Assembly: GCA_910586015.1 (NCBI GenBank)
Contig: CAJUGJ010000013.1
Coordinates: forward strand, 1-64,000
DNA from: an uncultured Lachnospiraceae bacterium
GTDB lineage: Bacteria > Bacillota > Clostridia > Lachnospirales > Lachnospiraceae
DNA length: 64,000 bases
Reading direction: 5' to 3'
In this document: piece by piece, positions 18,187 through 26,985 of the stretch
Numbering within the stretch: the stretch's first letter is position 1
How the letters are laid out: each line of letters begins with the position of its first letter
Position numbers and translations under genes: made by a program
Notes under the pieces: model-generated
What the model saw: the letters and a program-made list of their open reading frames with translations, nothing else
Databases searched by the model: none
Told to the model about the DNA's origin: nothing

Positions 18187-18205
18187 TAAGAAAAAGGAAA
18201 AAATT

Positions 18206-19333
18206 ATGATTAACTTTAACATACCACCCTATACAGGAAAAGAAACAGAGTACATAAAAAAAGCGATTGAGAATCATAAAATTTGTGGAGATGGGATATT
18301 TACAAAAAAATGCAGCGAATGGCTAGAAAGAAAATTTCATATAACCAAGGCATTACTAACAACATCTTGTACACATGCTACAGAAATGGCAGCAATTCTT
18401 TTAAATATCAAAGAAGGAGATGAAGTAATTATGCCTTCTTATACTTTTGTTTCTACGGCAGATGCGTTTGTGACAAGAGGAGCAAAAGTTGTATTTGTAG
18501 ATATTCGCCCAGATACCATGAATTTGGATGAAACTTTGATTGAAGAGGCAATTACAGAAAGGACAAAAGTAATTGTCCCTGTCCATTATGCAGGAGTTTC
18601 TTGTGAGATGGATACCATTATGCAGATTGCAGAAAAATATAATCTTGCGGTTGTAGAAGATGCAGCACAGGCGATGATGTCTACTTATAAGGAAAGAGCA
18701 TTAGGAACAATAGGTAATTTTGGATGTATTAGCTTTCATGAAACAAAAAATTATTCTATGGGAGAGGGAGGAGCTATTTTTATTAGAGATGCAAATGATA
18801 TTGAAAGGGCAGAAATTATCCGTGAAAAAGGAACAAATCGCAGTAAATTTTTTAGAGGACAGATTGATAAATATACATGGGTAAATGTCGGTTCTTCCTA
18901 TCTTCCAAGTGATATGAATGCAGCCTATCTTTATGCACAATTAGAAATAGCAGAAGAAATTAATCAAAATCGATTGAATTCTTGGCATTTATATTATAAG
19001 TTATTAACTCCTTTAGAAAAAGAAGGAAAAATAACACTTCCTGTTATTCCTGATGAATGTAAACAGAATGGACATATGTTTTATATTAAAACAACAAATT
19101 TAGAAGAACGTATGAAATTGATTGAATATTTAAAAAAGAACGAAATTTCAGCAGTATTTCATTATGTTCCTTTACATAGCTCACCAGCCGGAAAGAAGTA
19201 TGGTCGTTTTTATGGTGAGGATATCTATACTACAAAAGAAAGTGAAAGATTACTGCGGCTTCCAATGTATTATGGAATTACTTCAGAGGAAATTTATAGA
19301 GTTACCGATTGTATCATGAAATTTTATAAATAG
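18206..19333 (+). CDS. wecE: dTDP-4-amino-4,6-dideoxygalactose transaminase, WecE/RffA-like
   Basis: A 375-residue PLP-dependent DegT/DnrJ/EryC1 aminotransferase. The sequence follows enterobacterial WecE closely: GDEVIMPSYTFVSTADAF, VFVDIRPDTMNLDETLIEEA, PVHYAGVSCEMDTI, EDAAQAMMSTYK, and the PLP lysine in SFHETKNYSMGEGG. Length also matches. WecE aminates dTDP-4-keto-6-deoxyglucose with glutamate to give dTDP-Fuc4N. That keto sugar is the product of RmlB, encoded in the same locus at 26986. The SD is AAAGGAAAA, 20 bases after the broken acyltransferase. The sugar identity is inferred from family likeness. A related 4-amino sugar is possible. Confidence 0.88.
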   Translation: MINFNIPPYTGKETEYIKKAIENHKICGDGIFTKKCSEWLERKFHITKALLTTSCTHATEMAAILLNIKEGDEVIMPSYTFVSTADAFVTRGAKVVFVDIRPDTMNLDETLIEEAITERTKVIVPVHYAGVSCEMDTIMQIAEKYNLAVVEDAAQAMMSTYKERALGTIGNFGCISFHETKNYSMGEGGAIFIRDANDIERAEIIREKGTNRSKFFRGQIDKYTWVNVGSSYLPSDMNAAYLYAQLEIAEEINQNRLNSWHLYYKLLTPLEKEGKITLPVIPDECKQNGHMFYIKTTNLEERMKLIEYLKKNEISAVFHYVPLHSSPAGKKYGRFYGEDIYTTKESERLLRLPMYYGITSEEIYRVTDCIMKFYK

Positions 19334-19351
19334 GATTAGGAGATATAAAAG

Positions 19352-20575
19352 ATGAGAAAGAAACTGATGATACTTGGAGCTGGTGTATATCAAATGCCAT
19401 TGATAGAAGAAGCAATAAAACAGTGTGAAGTTTTATTAGTTGCTCCTAAAATAGAAGAAGAAATAAAAAAGCTTGTAGATTATTATTTTCTATGTGATGT
19501 TACAAAGAAAGAAAGTATTTTAGAAATAGCTAAAAAAGAAAAAATAGATGGCATAATTACCGATCAGACAGATATTGCAGTACGAACAGTTGCCTATGTT
19601 GCTGAAAAGTTAAATCTTTCAGGAATTGGTTATGAAACTGCTTGCCTATTTACAAATAAATTTCTTATGAGAGAAAAATGTGATCAGTTAGGAATTCCGA
19701 CATTACCATATAAACTTGTCAAAACATTAGAAGAAGCTATTGCATTTTATAATGAAATTGGAAAAGGAAAAGTAATCATTAAACCAGTAGATAATCAGGG
19801 AAGCAGAGGAGTACAACAAATAGAGTCTGAACAGGAATTATGTCAAAAGTTTAATGAAACAAGAAAGTATTCTAATAACAGTATTTTAATAGAGAAAATG
19901 GCGACAGGACAAGAGTTTGTGATGGAAAGTCTTTGTATAGATGGAAAGTATTATCCATTAATTTGTGGAGATACAAACTATTTTTCTATAAAGGATGCGT
20001 TTGCAGCAAAAACACGGATATTTCCATCTAATGCAGATAGTAAATTGGTGAAGCGAGTAAAAGAACTAAATCAAAAGATTATAACGGGTTTTGGATTAAA
20101 GCAGGGAATAAGTCATAGTGAATATATTATGGAACAAGATGAAATTTATTTAATAGAAACAGCAGCAAGAGGCGGCGGTGTATTTATTTCTTCCGATCTC
20201 ATTTCTTTAGGGACTGGATTAAATACAGAAAAGTTTTTAATAGCAATGGCATTAGGAGAACAAAAAGAAGTTCCTTCATTAAGCTATGATAAAAATACAT
20301 GTGGTTATATGGCATTTTTTTTACCAAAAGGGGAAGTTATTTCAGTGCAAGGGATAGAAGAGGTACTTTCTCTTCCTTTTGTTCACAGAAATCTATTAAG
20401 AAATATTAAGATAGGGACAAAAACAGAATTTCATTTAGATAAAACAGCAAGATATTGTATGATTGTAAGTGCTAAAAATTTGAAAGAACTAGAAGAGCGA
20501 ATGGATAAAATTAAAAATTTACTAAAAATAGAGGTATTTGATGGAGAAAACATAAAAGAGATTATATGGGAGTAG
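19352..20575 (+). CDS. ATP-grasp ligase of the carbamoyl-phosphate-synthase-like type
   Basis: A 407-residue protein with an N-terminal Rossmann-like preATP-grasp part (MILGAGVYQMPLIEEA), the ATP-grasp fold (lysine strand VIIKPVDNQGSRGVQQI about 146-162, then SEYIMEQDEIYLIETAARGGGVF about 252-274) and a C-terminal cap. Such enzymes activate a carboxylate as an acyl phosphate and join it to an amine. It lies 18 bases after the amino-sugar transaminase, with SD TTAGGAG. A role in adding an amino acid or other acid to the new 4-amino group, or in making such a substrate, is my inference. No family member with proven function is recognised. Confidence 0.75.
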   Translation: MRKKLMILGAGVYQMPLIEEAIKQCEVLLVAPKIEEEIKKLVDYYFLCDVTKKESILEIAKKEKIDGIITDQTDIAVRTVAYVAEKLNLSGIGYETACLFTNKFLMREKCDQLGIPTLPYKLVKTLEEAIAFYNEIGKGKVIIKPVDNQGSRGVQQIESEQELCQKFNETRKYSNNSILIEKMATGQEFVMESLCIDGKYYPLICGDTNYFSIKDAFAAKTRIFPSNADSKLVKRVKELNQKIITGFGLKQGISHSEYIMEQDEIYLIETAARGGGVFISSDLISLGTGLNTEKFLIAMALGEQKEVPSLSYDKNTCGYMAFFLPKGEVISVQGIEEVLSLPFVHRNLLRNIKIGTKTEFHLDKTARYCMIVSAKNLKELEERMDKIKNLLKIEVFDGENIKEIIWE

Positions 20576-20587
20576 TGAATAAAAAAT

Positions 20588-21556
20588 ATGAAAGAAGAAG
20601 TAAAGAGAAAGATATCAATTATAATACCTTGTTATTGTTCAGAAAAGACACTTGAAACGGTAGTAAAAGAAGTGATTGATGTTATAAATACAAAGCAGGA
20701 ATTTTTTTATGAAATTATTTTGGTAAATGATAATTCGCCCGATCAAGTTTGGAATGTTATAAAAAAACTTGTACAGGAAAATACAAATATAGTAGGAATT
20801 TCTTTAACAAGAAATTTTGGTCAACATGCGGCACTTATGGCTGGATTTCAAAAGGCAACAGGAGATATTATAGTATCAGTAGACGATGATGGACAAATTC
20901 CAGTAGATGAACTGTTTTTCCTGATTGATAAACTAGATGAAGGATATGACGTTGTATATGGTATATATCCTAAAAGCAAGAAAAAGAAATTGCGTGTTTT
21001 TGGAACATGGATTAATAATAAGATGACAGAGATTATGCTTGATAAGCCAAAAGGATTATGTACAACGAGTTTTTATGCTGCAAAAAAGTTTGTGATTGAT
21101 GAAGTCCTTCGCTATAAGAATCCCTATCCATATATGACTGGATTAATATTAAGAGCTACTAAAAATATTGGAACAGTACAAGTAAATCATAGAAGTAGAT
21201 TATATGGAAAATCAGGATATCATTTTAAAAAATTAGTTGCACTTTGGATTAACGGATTTACTGCTTTTTCTGAAAAGCCATTAAGAATAGCAACCTACAC
21301 AGGAGGTATTTGTGCAATAGCAGGTTTTATATATGGAATCATTACGATAATAAGAAAATTAATAAATTCTAATATTCAGGTTGGTTATAGCTCACTTATG
21401 GCAGTAGTTCTGTTTATTGGAGGAGTTTTAATGATACTTTTGGGTATTATTGGTGAATATATTGGTCGTATTTATATTAGTGTTAATAATGCACCTCAAT
21501 TTGTTATAAGAGAGATGATTGGAAAAGATATAAATGAAAAAAATACTTATTTGTGA
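20588..21556 (+). CDS. Polyprenol-phosphate GT2 glycosyltransferase, CsbB/ArnC/GtrB-like
   Basis: A 322-residue GT2 with two C-terminal membrane segments (about 230-255 and 268-292), the hallmark of enzymes that load a sugar onto undecaprenyl phosphate. Motifs: SIIIPCYCSE, LVNDNSPDQVW, SLTRNFGQHAALMAGF (about 76), the DxD region VSVDDDGQIP (about 98), and RLYGKSGYHFKKL near the membrane. The end overlaps the next gene by 23 bases, so the two are translated together. The YfhO-like GT-C at 14346 and the SMR-type pair at 24335/24684 supply the other parts expected of a three-component decoration system. Confidence 0.88.
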   Translation: MKEEVKRKISIIIPCYCSEKTLETVVKEVIDVINTKQEFFYEIILVNDNSPDQVWNVIKKLVQENTNIVGISLTRNFGQHAALMAGFQKATGDIIVSVDDDGQIPVDELFFLIDKLDEGYDVVYGIYPKSKKKKLRVFGTWINNKMTEIMLDKPKGLCTTSFYAAKKFVIDEVLRYKNPYPYMTGLILRATKNIGTVQVNHRSRLYGKSGYHFKKLVALWINGFTAFSEKPLRIATYTGGICAIAGFIYGIITIIRKLINSNIQVGYSSLMAVVLFIGGVLMILLGIIGEYIGRIYISVNNAPQFVIREMIGKDINEKNTYL

Positions 21557-22148
21557 TTTTGATGGTACATTAATTAAAGAAAATATTGAAAAAAGATTAT
21601 TAGCTTATTTATTAAGAGAAAAAAAATTAATATGGTATCAGTATATATTAGCAGTAATTTCTTTACCTATCAATTTATTGAGAAAAAAGATAGGGAAAGG
21701 AAATTTATTTAGTGCTTGGAGTGCTTTTCTTTCTGTTAATAAATATAATCAACTAATTCATGATTTTTTAGAAATGGAAGCCAAAAAGATAACATTAAAC
21801 TCAGAAGTTTTAGATTATATAAAAGATTTTAATGGAAAGAAAGTTTTATTGACAGGCAGCAGACTTGATTTAGTCAAAAAATATTTATTGTATTATAATC
21901 AGCAGGATCTATTTGATGAAATAATAGGAACACAAACAGATAGAAGAGGTTTTATTATTAAAATACATCCATATGGAAAAGAAAAAATGAAATATATTAG
22001 AAAATACAATAATACAGTTGGAATTGGGAATGAGTATGCAGATCGTTATTTTTTAAAATTGTGTAAAGAGGTAATTGTAGTAAATCCTGATGATAAATTA
22101 GAACAGATTGCAAAAAAAAATAACTGGAAATTGATAAGATGCGTATAA
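21534..22148 (+). CDS. HAD-superfamily phosphatase (SerB-like subclass I)
   Basis: A 204-residue protein with the complete phosphatase motif I DFDGTL (D7/D9), motif II LLTGSR (about 105), a helical cap between them (about 20-90) rich in hydrophobic residues, and motif IV GIGNEYADRYF (about 163). It is cytoplasmic but its cap (ISLPINLLRKKIG) could touch the membrane. It starts inside the CsbB-like gene and ends directly before the next start, so co-expression is near certain. The substrate could be a phosphorylated sugar, amino acid or lipid head group. Nothing in the sequence decides. Confidence 0.75.
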   Translation: MKKILICDFDGTLIKENIEKRLLAYLLREKKLIWYQYILAVISLPINLLRKKIGKGNLFSAWSAFLSVNKYNQLIHDFLEMEAKKITLNSEVLDYIKDFNGKKVLLTGSRLDLVKKYLLYYNQQDLFDEIIGTQTDRRGFIIKIHPYGKEKMKYIRKYNNTVGIGNEYADRYFLKLCKEVIVVNPDDKLEQIAKKNNWKLIRCV

Positions 22149-22166
22149 ATGGTGAGGAAAAATAGT

Positions 22167-23042
22167 ATGTTTGGACCAAATACATATTTTGAAGATAATG
22201 TAAATATTTCTTATTCACATAGAGATAAACAATTTTTTGAATTATTTGATAAAACAAGAGAGCTATTTTCAGAGATTTTTCAATTAAAAGATTATGATAT
22301 TTTATTTATACTAGGAGGAGGTACAACTGGAGTTGAATCACTTTTTTATTCTTGTAAAAGAAAAATTAATTTAATAGGAGTGAATGGATTTTTTAAAGAT
22401 AGATGGGAAAAGATGAGTAAAAATTATTATAAAAGTAGTAATAAATCTCCATTTGAAATGTATTGTAGACTTGAAACAAGTTGTTCAACAGCATATGAGA
22501 AACAAGGATGTTTTATTGATGCAGTAAGTGCATTTCCCTATTATAGTATACCAAAAGATACATTGGGATTTGTAACTTGTCTTAATAAACAATTAGGTTC
22601 TTATATAGGTCTTGCAGTAGTAGGAATAAGAAAGGATATGTGGGATGAATTTGTTGATGAAGATGAGATATCATATTTAAATTTAGCAAGATATAAAAAA
22701 TATCATTTAATATCACAGACGCCTTTTACAACTCCCACTTATATTTACGAACATTTTTATAAGGTGCTTTGTGAATTTAATATAGATAAATTTAAGGATA
22801 GATTAGATCAAGTAAGTGATATGATAGTAAATACTATAGGAAAAGAAAATATAATAGGAGAACTGAGAGGACCTGTAATAACTTTTAAAAAGGATAGTAT
22901 ACCAGAAGAGTTTGCTAGAAAATATAATATTTATGGCTATTGGGCAAAAAGACCGCATTATCAGATTTTTACTTATACAGATAAAGTTGAAAATTATAAA
23001 AAAGTGATGATAGAATTAAACAGATATAGAAATGGAAAGTGA
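22167..23042 (+). CDS. Class V (phosphonate/AGX-like) aminotransferase-like PLP protein
   Basis: A 291-residue protein, short for the family. The N-terminus MFGPNTYFEDNVNISYSHRDKQF follows the PGP...SHR pattern of class V transaminases such as 2-aminoethylphosphonate or serine-glyoxylate aminotransferases. ILGGGTTGVES (about 50) fits the cofactor phosphate loop, and FVTCLNKQLGSYIG has a lysine in the expected PLP position, followed by GLAVVGIRKD. I prefer ATG 22167 over 22149, because GTGAGG lies at 22152-22157. Homology is judged by eye and is moderate. The protein lacks part of the usual about 350-residue length. It could be a divergent transaminase or lyase in the surface-glycan pathway. 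Confidence 0.6.
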   Translation: MFGPNTYFEDNVNISYSHRDKQFFELFDKTRELFSEIFQLKDYDILFILGGGTTGVESLFYSCKRKINLIGVNGFFKDRWEKMSKNYYKSSNKSPFEMYCRLETSCSTAYEKQGCFIDAVSAFPYYSIPKDTLGFVTCLNKQLGSYIGLAVVGIRKDMWDEFVDEDEISYLNLARYKKYHLISQTPFTTPTYIYEHFYKVLCEFNIDKFKDRLDQVSDMIVNTIGKENIIGELRGPVITFKKDSIPEEFARKYNIYGYWAKRPHYQIFTYTDKVENYKKVMIELNRYRNGK

Positions 23043-23049
23043 GAGTAAT

Positions 23050-24315
23050 ATGAATTTTTTACTATATTCAAAGAGTCAGGACGAGATAAAAGCAATTCAA
23101 TATAAAAAAATAAAAAGAATAGTTTTATATGCCTATGAAAAAAGTCCATTTTATAGGCAATTATATAAAAGTTTGGATTTTCATCCTGAGGATTTAAAAT
23201 GTTATGATGATATTAAGAAAATACCAATTGTAAAACGGATAGAACTAAAAAACACACCAGTAGAAAAGATCTTGACTACAAAAGATTATTCAAAATTACA
23301 TCTACATACTACAAGTGGTTCCTCAGGAATACCAGTTAAGTTTTATTATAATAATAGAGAATTATGGTTGAAAAACTACGGAGTAATTAGAAGTTATTTA
23401 AAGATGGGAATGAAGTTTACAGATACAACAGTCGCATTAAGAGATCCCATTGATATAAGAAAAAAAGGGATTTATGAAAAAGTAGGAATTTTAGCCTATG
23501 ATTATTATAATATTTATGAGTCTATTACAAAAATCTATGAAGCAATTTGTAATAAATATGACAAAATTGATGTTTTAAAAGGGATGCCAAGTGATTTAAT
23601 GAATTTAGCATATCATATTAGAAATGGAAAAAGAAAGTTTCCAAAAGTAAAATTATTAATTAGTGATTGTGAAGTCTTAGATGATTTTTCAAGAAAATAT
23701 ATTTCGGAAACATTTCATAGAGAAATATTAGATTATTATGCTAGTGTAGAAAATGGATGTATTGCATTTCAGCTTCCTAGATCAAAAAAATATTTTATTA
23801 ATGAGGATCAGATCTTATTAGAGAATAGAACACCTTCTTCTAATTTAGGAGATGCTGTAATTACAAACTTGAGAAACACTACGTTTCCAATTATTAGGTA
23901 TCAAATTGGAGATATGATTGATTTTGGAGATGGAAAGTCAGATTTAGATTCTATTAAACTAAGAACAATTAATAAAATCTATGGAAAATACTTAGATTTT
24001 ATTATTTTACCAGACAAAACGATAGTTTCTCCTCATATTCCAAAACAGGAATTGACACATTTATCTGGAATTAAAAAGTTTCAGATTATACAAAGGGACT
24101 TTTCAAAAATTGTCATAAAAATTGAAAAAGATATAGATTATCAAGAGGATACAGAAAAAGAAATTTTAAAACGCTTGGATAGAGTATTTCATCATCAAAT
24201 TGTATGTAGTATTGAATATGATCAACAGTTAAGTATTAAAACTACAAATAAATTTAAGTGTATTCAATCTGATATAGCACAAAGCTTTTTGTCAGATAAT
24301 CCTATAAAATCTTAA
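23050..24315 (+). CDS. PaaK/CapK-like AMP-forming ligase
   Basis: A 421-residue member of the adenylate-forming family seen in capsule clusters (CapK) and related to phenylacetate-CoA ligase. The start YAYEKSPFYRQLYK is typical. The AMP/phosphate loop is HTTSGSSGIPVKFYY (about 86-100), YASVENGCIAFQ corresponds to the adenylate-binding segment, and IIRYQIGDMIDFGDG (about 280) to the Y(R/K)xGD motif. It probably activates a carboxylic acid for transfer to CoA or an amine. ATG 23050 is chosen because a GTGAGAG stretch precedes it. ATG 23032, overlapping the previous gene by 11 bases, is an alternative. It is adjacent to the aminotransferase-like gene, so the two likely act on one side chain. Confidence 0.72.
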   Translation: MNFLLYSKSQDEIKAIQYKKIKRIVLYAYEKSPFYRQLYKSLDFHPEDLKCYDDIKKIPIVKRIELKNTPVEKILTTKDYSKLHLHTTSGSSGIPVKFYYNNRELWLKNYGVIRSYLKMGMKFTDTTVALRDPIDIRKKGIYEKVGILAYDYYNIYESITKIYEAICNKYDKIDVLKGMPSDLMNLAYHIRNGKRKFPKVKLLISDCEVLDDFSRKYISETFHREILDYYASVENGCIAFQLPRSKKYFINEDQILLENRTPSSNLGDAVITNLRNTTFPIIRYQIGDMIDFGDGKSDLDSIKLRTINKIYGKYLDFIILPDKTIVSPHIPKQELTHLSGIKKFQIIQRDFSKIVIKIEKDIDYQEDTEKEILKRLDRVFHHQIVCSIEYDQQLSIKTTNKFKCIQSDIAQSFLSDNPIKS

Positions 24316-24334
24316 AGGAGAAATAGAATTCGAG

Positions 24335-24691
24335 ATGTCAAAATTAAAGTTGATCATTCTTTTACATATCATATTTATCTTATATTCTCTTACAGGAGTT
24401 TCAAATAAGTTGGCAGCAAATGAACAATTTTTTAGTTTTAAATTTTTTATGTACTATGCAGTAACTATTCTTCTATTAGGGATTTATGCTATAACGTGGC
24501 AGCAGATTATAAAATACGTACCTTTAACAACTGCATTTGCAAATAAAGCAATAACAGTAATATGGGGAATTGTATGGGGAATTGTATTTTTTCATGAAAC
24601 CATTACAATTAAAAAATTAATAGGAACACTATTTGTTATAACAGGAATTATTATTTATGCAAAAGCAGATGGGAAGGAAGAAAATGGATAG
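24335..24691 (+). CDS. Small SMR/DMT-type membrane protein, ArnE/F-like subunit 1
   Basis: A 118-residue protein with four predicted membrane segments (about 4-22, 34-53, 60-82, 92-112), the size and layout of EmrE/ArnE. The third segment (TTAFANKAITVIWGIVWGIVFFHETI) has the VxWG...F.E pattern common in this superfamily. ArnE/ArnF act as a heteromeric pair to bring undecaprenyl-phosphate-aminoarabinose to the outer face. A second such gene overlaps its end. With the CsbB-like transferase upstream, a lipid-linked sugar flippase is more likely than drug efflux. Confidence 0.75.
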   Translation: MSKLKLIILLHIIFILYSLTGVSNKLAANEQFFSFKFFMYYAVTILLLGIYAITWQQIIKYVPLTTAFANKAITVIWGIVWGIVFFHETITIKKLIGTLFVITGIIIYAKADGKEENG

Positions 24692-25031
24692 TAAGGTTAT
24701 TTTATATTCTTGTATATTATTAATTGGAGTTTTTATTAGTGCAATTTCACAAGTAATATTAAAAAAAGCAGCACAAAAACAGTATTCATCAAAACTAAAA
24801 GAATATTTAAATCCTACAGTAATATTTGCGTATACTATATTTGTAGGAACTACTATTTTATCAGTGATTGCCTATAAAAAGATTCCTCTATCTATGGGAG
24901 CGATACTGGAAACTACCAGCTATATTTATGTTACTGTTTTTGGTATAACAATATTTCATGAAAAACTTAATAAAAAGAAGATATTTGCACTTATCTTGAT
25001 TATAACAGGAATCCTTATTTCTATTATATAA
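24684..25031 (+). CDS. Small SMR/DMT-type membrane protein, ArnE/F-like subunit 2
   Basis: A 115-residue partner of the preceding gene with four membrane segments (about 5-26, 42-62, 68-90, 95-115). It has AISQVILKKAA after the first segment and an ETTSYIYVTVFGITIFHEKL third segment, the typical SMR end with a conserved glutamate. ATG 24684 is preferred to 24657 because GGAAGGAAG lies at 24672-24680. With this start the gene overlaps its neighbour by 8 bases, the usual sign of a two-subunit complex made in equal amounts. Confidence 0.75.
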   Translation: MDSKVILYSCILLIGVFISAISQVILKKAAQKQYSSKLKEYLNPTVIFAYTIFVGTTILSVIAYKKIPLSMGAILETTSYIYVTVFGITIFHEKLNKKKIFALILIITGILISII

Positions 25032-25057
25032 CTTTTTAGAAAGGATTTATTATAAAT

Positions 25058-26065
25058 ATGAAGATAGAAAAAGAAAGAATAGACTGGTTAGATAGTTTGA
25101 GAGGGTTAGCAGCTTTTTTAGTGGTAGTAGGACACGTGGCAATTTTATTTAAAATATATTGGATAGAATCTATCATATATTTTTTTCATATGCCACTTTT
25201 TTTTATGATTTCAGGAATTACATATCAACTTTTTATAAAATGTAATACAGTAAATGATCTAAAAAAGCTATTTTGGAATAAAATTTTGAATTTATGTATA
25301 CCTGCTTTTATTTTTATTTCTTTTAGTATATTGATATTTAAAGATAAGAAAGATATCTTTTATTATTATAACTGTGCTTGGTTTTTAATCCACTTAGCAT
25401 TGATTATGACAATAGTGATTATTCTTCATTATTTAAAACTAAAACAAAAAGATATTGATAGATATGTCTTTATAAGTGCGATTTTATTATGGTTTTTTAT
25501 TGGAGTAATACAGATTATTCTAGTGAAAAAAGAATACATTGTTTACTCCAAATTTGCTTGTGAAATCTCAAAATTTTTTGGATATTTTATTTGTTTTTAT
25601 TTAGGAAAGAACATAAGCAGTTTGTTATATAAAAAAGATTGGAAGAAAAAAATAGATATTAAACTTTTAGCAATATCATTTCTATTTTTGATATTACTTA
25701 TTTTATTTACAATAGCAAAAATTAATACAAATGATAGTTTACCTAAAATAATGATTGGTATACCCGTAAGTATTTTAATAATTATTTTGTTTTATCGTTA
25801 TAAAAAGAAATGTAATAAGTTAGAAAGACTATGTTCAAAATTTTCTATGGAAATATATTTGATTCATAATACAATCATTCATGGAATGATTCTACTACTG
25901 ATAGATTTTGAAAAAGCATCTAAAATAAATATAATACTGTTAATTATATTTGATATTTCTATACCCATATTGATTGGATTAATGGAAAGAAAAGTTAAGT
26001 TATTTAAGATGATTTTTCGACCAACCAATTTTTATATAGATATAAAAAATAAGTCAAGTTTATAA
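25058..26065 (+). CDS. Acyltransferase-3 family membrane O-acyltransferase
   Basis: A 335-residue protein with about ten membrane segments. The N-terminus RIDWLDSLRGLAAFLVVVGHV carries the family's Asp-Arg-Gly and catalytic histidine (GH). FHMPLFFMISGI follows, typical of OafA/WecH-type enzymes that move acetyl or other acyl groups from cytoplasmic acyl-CoA onto surface sugars. It is the last gene before rmlA, with SD AAAGGA. It could supply the acyl decoration otherwise expected from the broken hexapeptide acyltransferase at 17675. Confidence 0.87.
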   Translation: MKIEKERIDWLDSLRGLAAFLVVVGHVAILFKIYWIESIIYFFHMPLFFMISGITYQLFIKCNTVNDLKKLFWNKILNLCIPAFIFISFSILIFKDKKDIFYYYNCAWFLIHLALIMTIVIILHYLKLKQKDIDRYVFISAILLWFFIGVIQIILVKKEYIVYSKFACEISKFFGYFICFYLGKNISSLLYKKDWKKKIDIKLLAISFLFLILLILFTIAKINTNDSLPKIMIGIPVSILIIILFYRYKKKCNKLERLCSKFSMEIYLIHNTIIHGMILLLIDFEKASKINIILLIIFDISIPILIGLMERKVKLFKMIFRPTNFYIDIKNKSSL

Positions 26066-26076
26066 AGGAGACCAAT

Positions 26077-26964
26077 ATGAAGGGTATCATTTTAGCTGGT
26101 GGTTCTGGTACAAGGCTTTATCCACTTACTATGGTAACATCAAAACAACTATTGCCAGTTTATGACAAACCAATGATCTATTATCCATTATCTACACTAA
26201 TGTTAGCAGGAATCAAAGAGATTTTAATTATTTCAACTCCACATGATTTACCAAATTTTGAAGATCTTTTAGGGGATGGAAGTCAATATGGAATATCGTT
26301 ATCCTATGAAATACAACCAAGTCCAGATGGATTAGCACAGGCATTTTTATTAGGAGAGAACTTTATTGGAGATGAGTCTTGTGCAATGATATTAGGAGAT
26401 AATATTTTTTATGGAAATGGTTTTCGCTCTATTTTAAAGAATGCTGTTATGAATTCAGAAAAAGGAACAGCTACGATTTTTGGGTATTATGTCAATGATC
26501 CAAAACGTTTTGGAATTGTAGAATTTGATACAGAAGGAAGAGTAATTTCTGTAGAAGAAAAACCAGAGAATCCAAAGTCTAATTATTGTATTACAGGACT
26601 TTATTTTTATGATAAAAGGGTAGTAGAGTATGCCAAAAGAGTAAAGCCTTCCAAAAGAGGAGAGTTAGAAATTACAGATTTGAATAGAATTTATTTAGAA
26701 AATGAAACACTTCAAGTAGAGCTATTAGGACGTGGTTTTGCATGGTTAGATACAGGTACAATGGATAGTTTAGTAGAGGCATCAGATTTTGTTCAGACAA
26801 TACAAAAACGTCAGGGAATTGAGATTTCTGCACCAGAAGAGATCGCATATATTAACCACTGGATTACAAAGGAAACCCTTTTAAAATCGGCTGTACGCTA
26901 TGGGAAATCACCATATGGAGAACATTTAAAAAGAGTTGCAGAAGGAAAAATTAATTATTTTTAA
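26077..26964 (+). CDS. rmlA: Glucose-1-phosphate thymidylyltransferase
   Basis: A 295-residue enzyme that makes dTDP-glucose from dTTP and glucose-1-phosphate, the first step to dTDP-L-rhamnose. The start MKGIILAGGSGTRLYPLT with SKQLLPVYDKPMIYYPLS is diagnostic. LGDNIFYG, VEEKPENPKSNY and FAWLDTGTMDSL follow at the usual positions. Length is normal. The SD is AAAGGAG. First of four adjacent rml genes. Confidence 0.97.
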   Translation: MKGIILAGGSGTRLYPLTMVTSKQLLPVYDKPMIYYPLSTLMLAGIKEILIISTPHDLPNFEDLLGDGSQYGISLSYEIQPSPDGLAQAFLLGENFIGDESCAMILGDNIFYGNGFRSILKNAVMNSEKGTATIFGYYVNDPKRFGIVEFDTEGRVISVEEKPENPKSNYCITGLYFYDKRVVEYAKRVKPSKRGELEITDLNRIYLENETLQVELLGRGFAWLDTGTMDSLVEASDFVQTIQKRQGIEISAPEEIAYINHWITKETLLKSAVRYGKSPYGEHLKRVAEGKINYF

Positions 26965-26985
26965 AGATAGAAAAGGAGAAACTCA

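Noticed and set aside
20588..25031. SMR pair as multidrug efflux genes
   Set aside because: Size and fold fit, but the position inside a lipid-sugar operon and the two-gene overlap favour an ArnE/F-like flippase. Drug efflux is not excluded by sequence alone.
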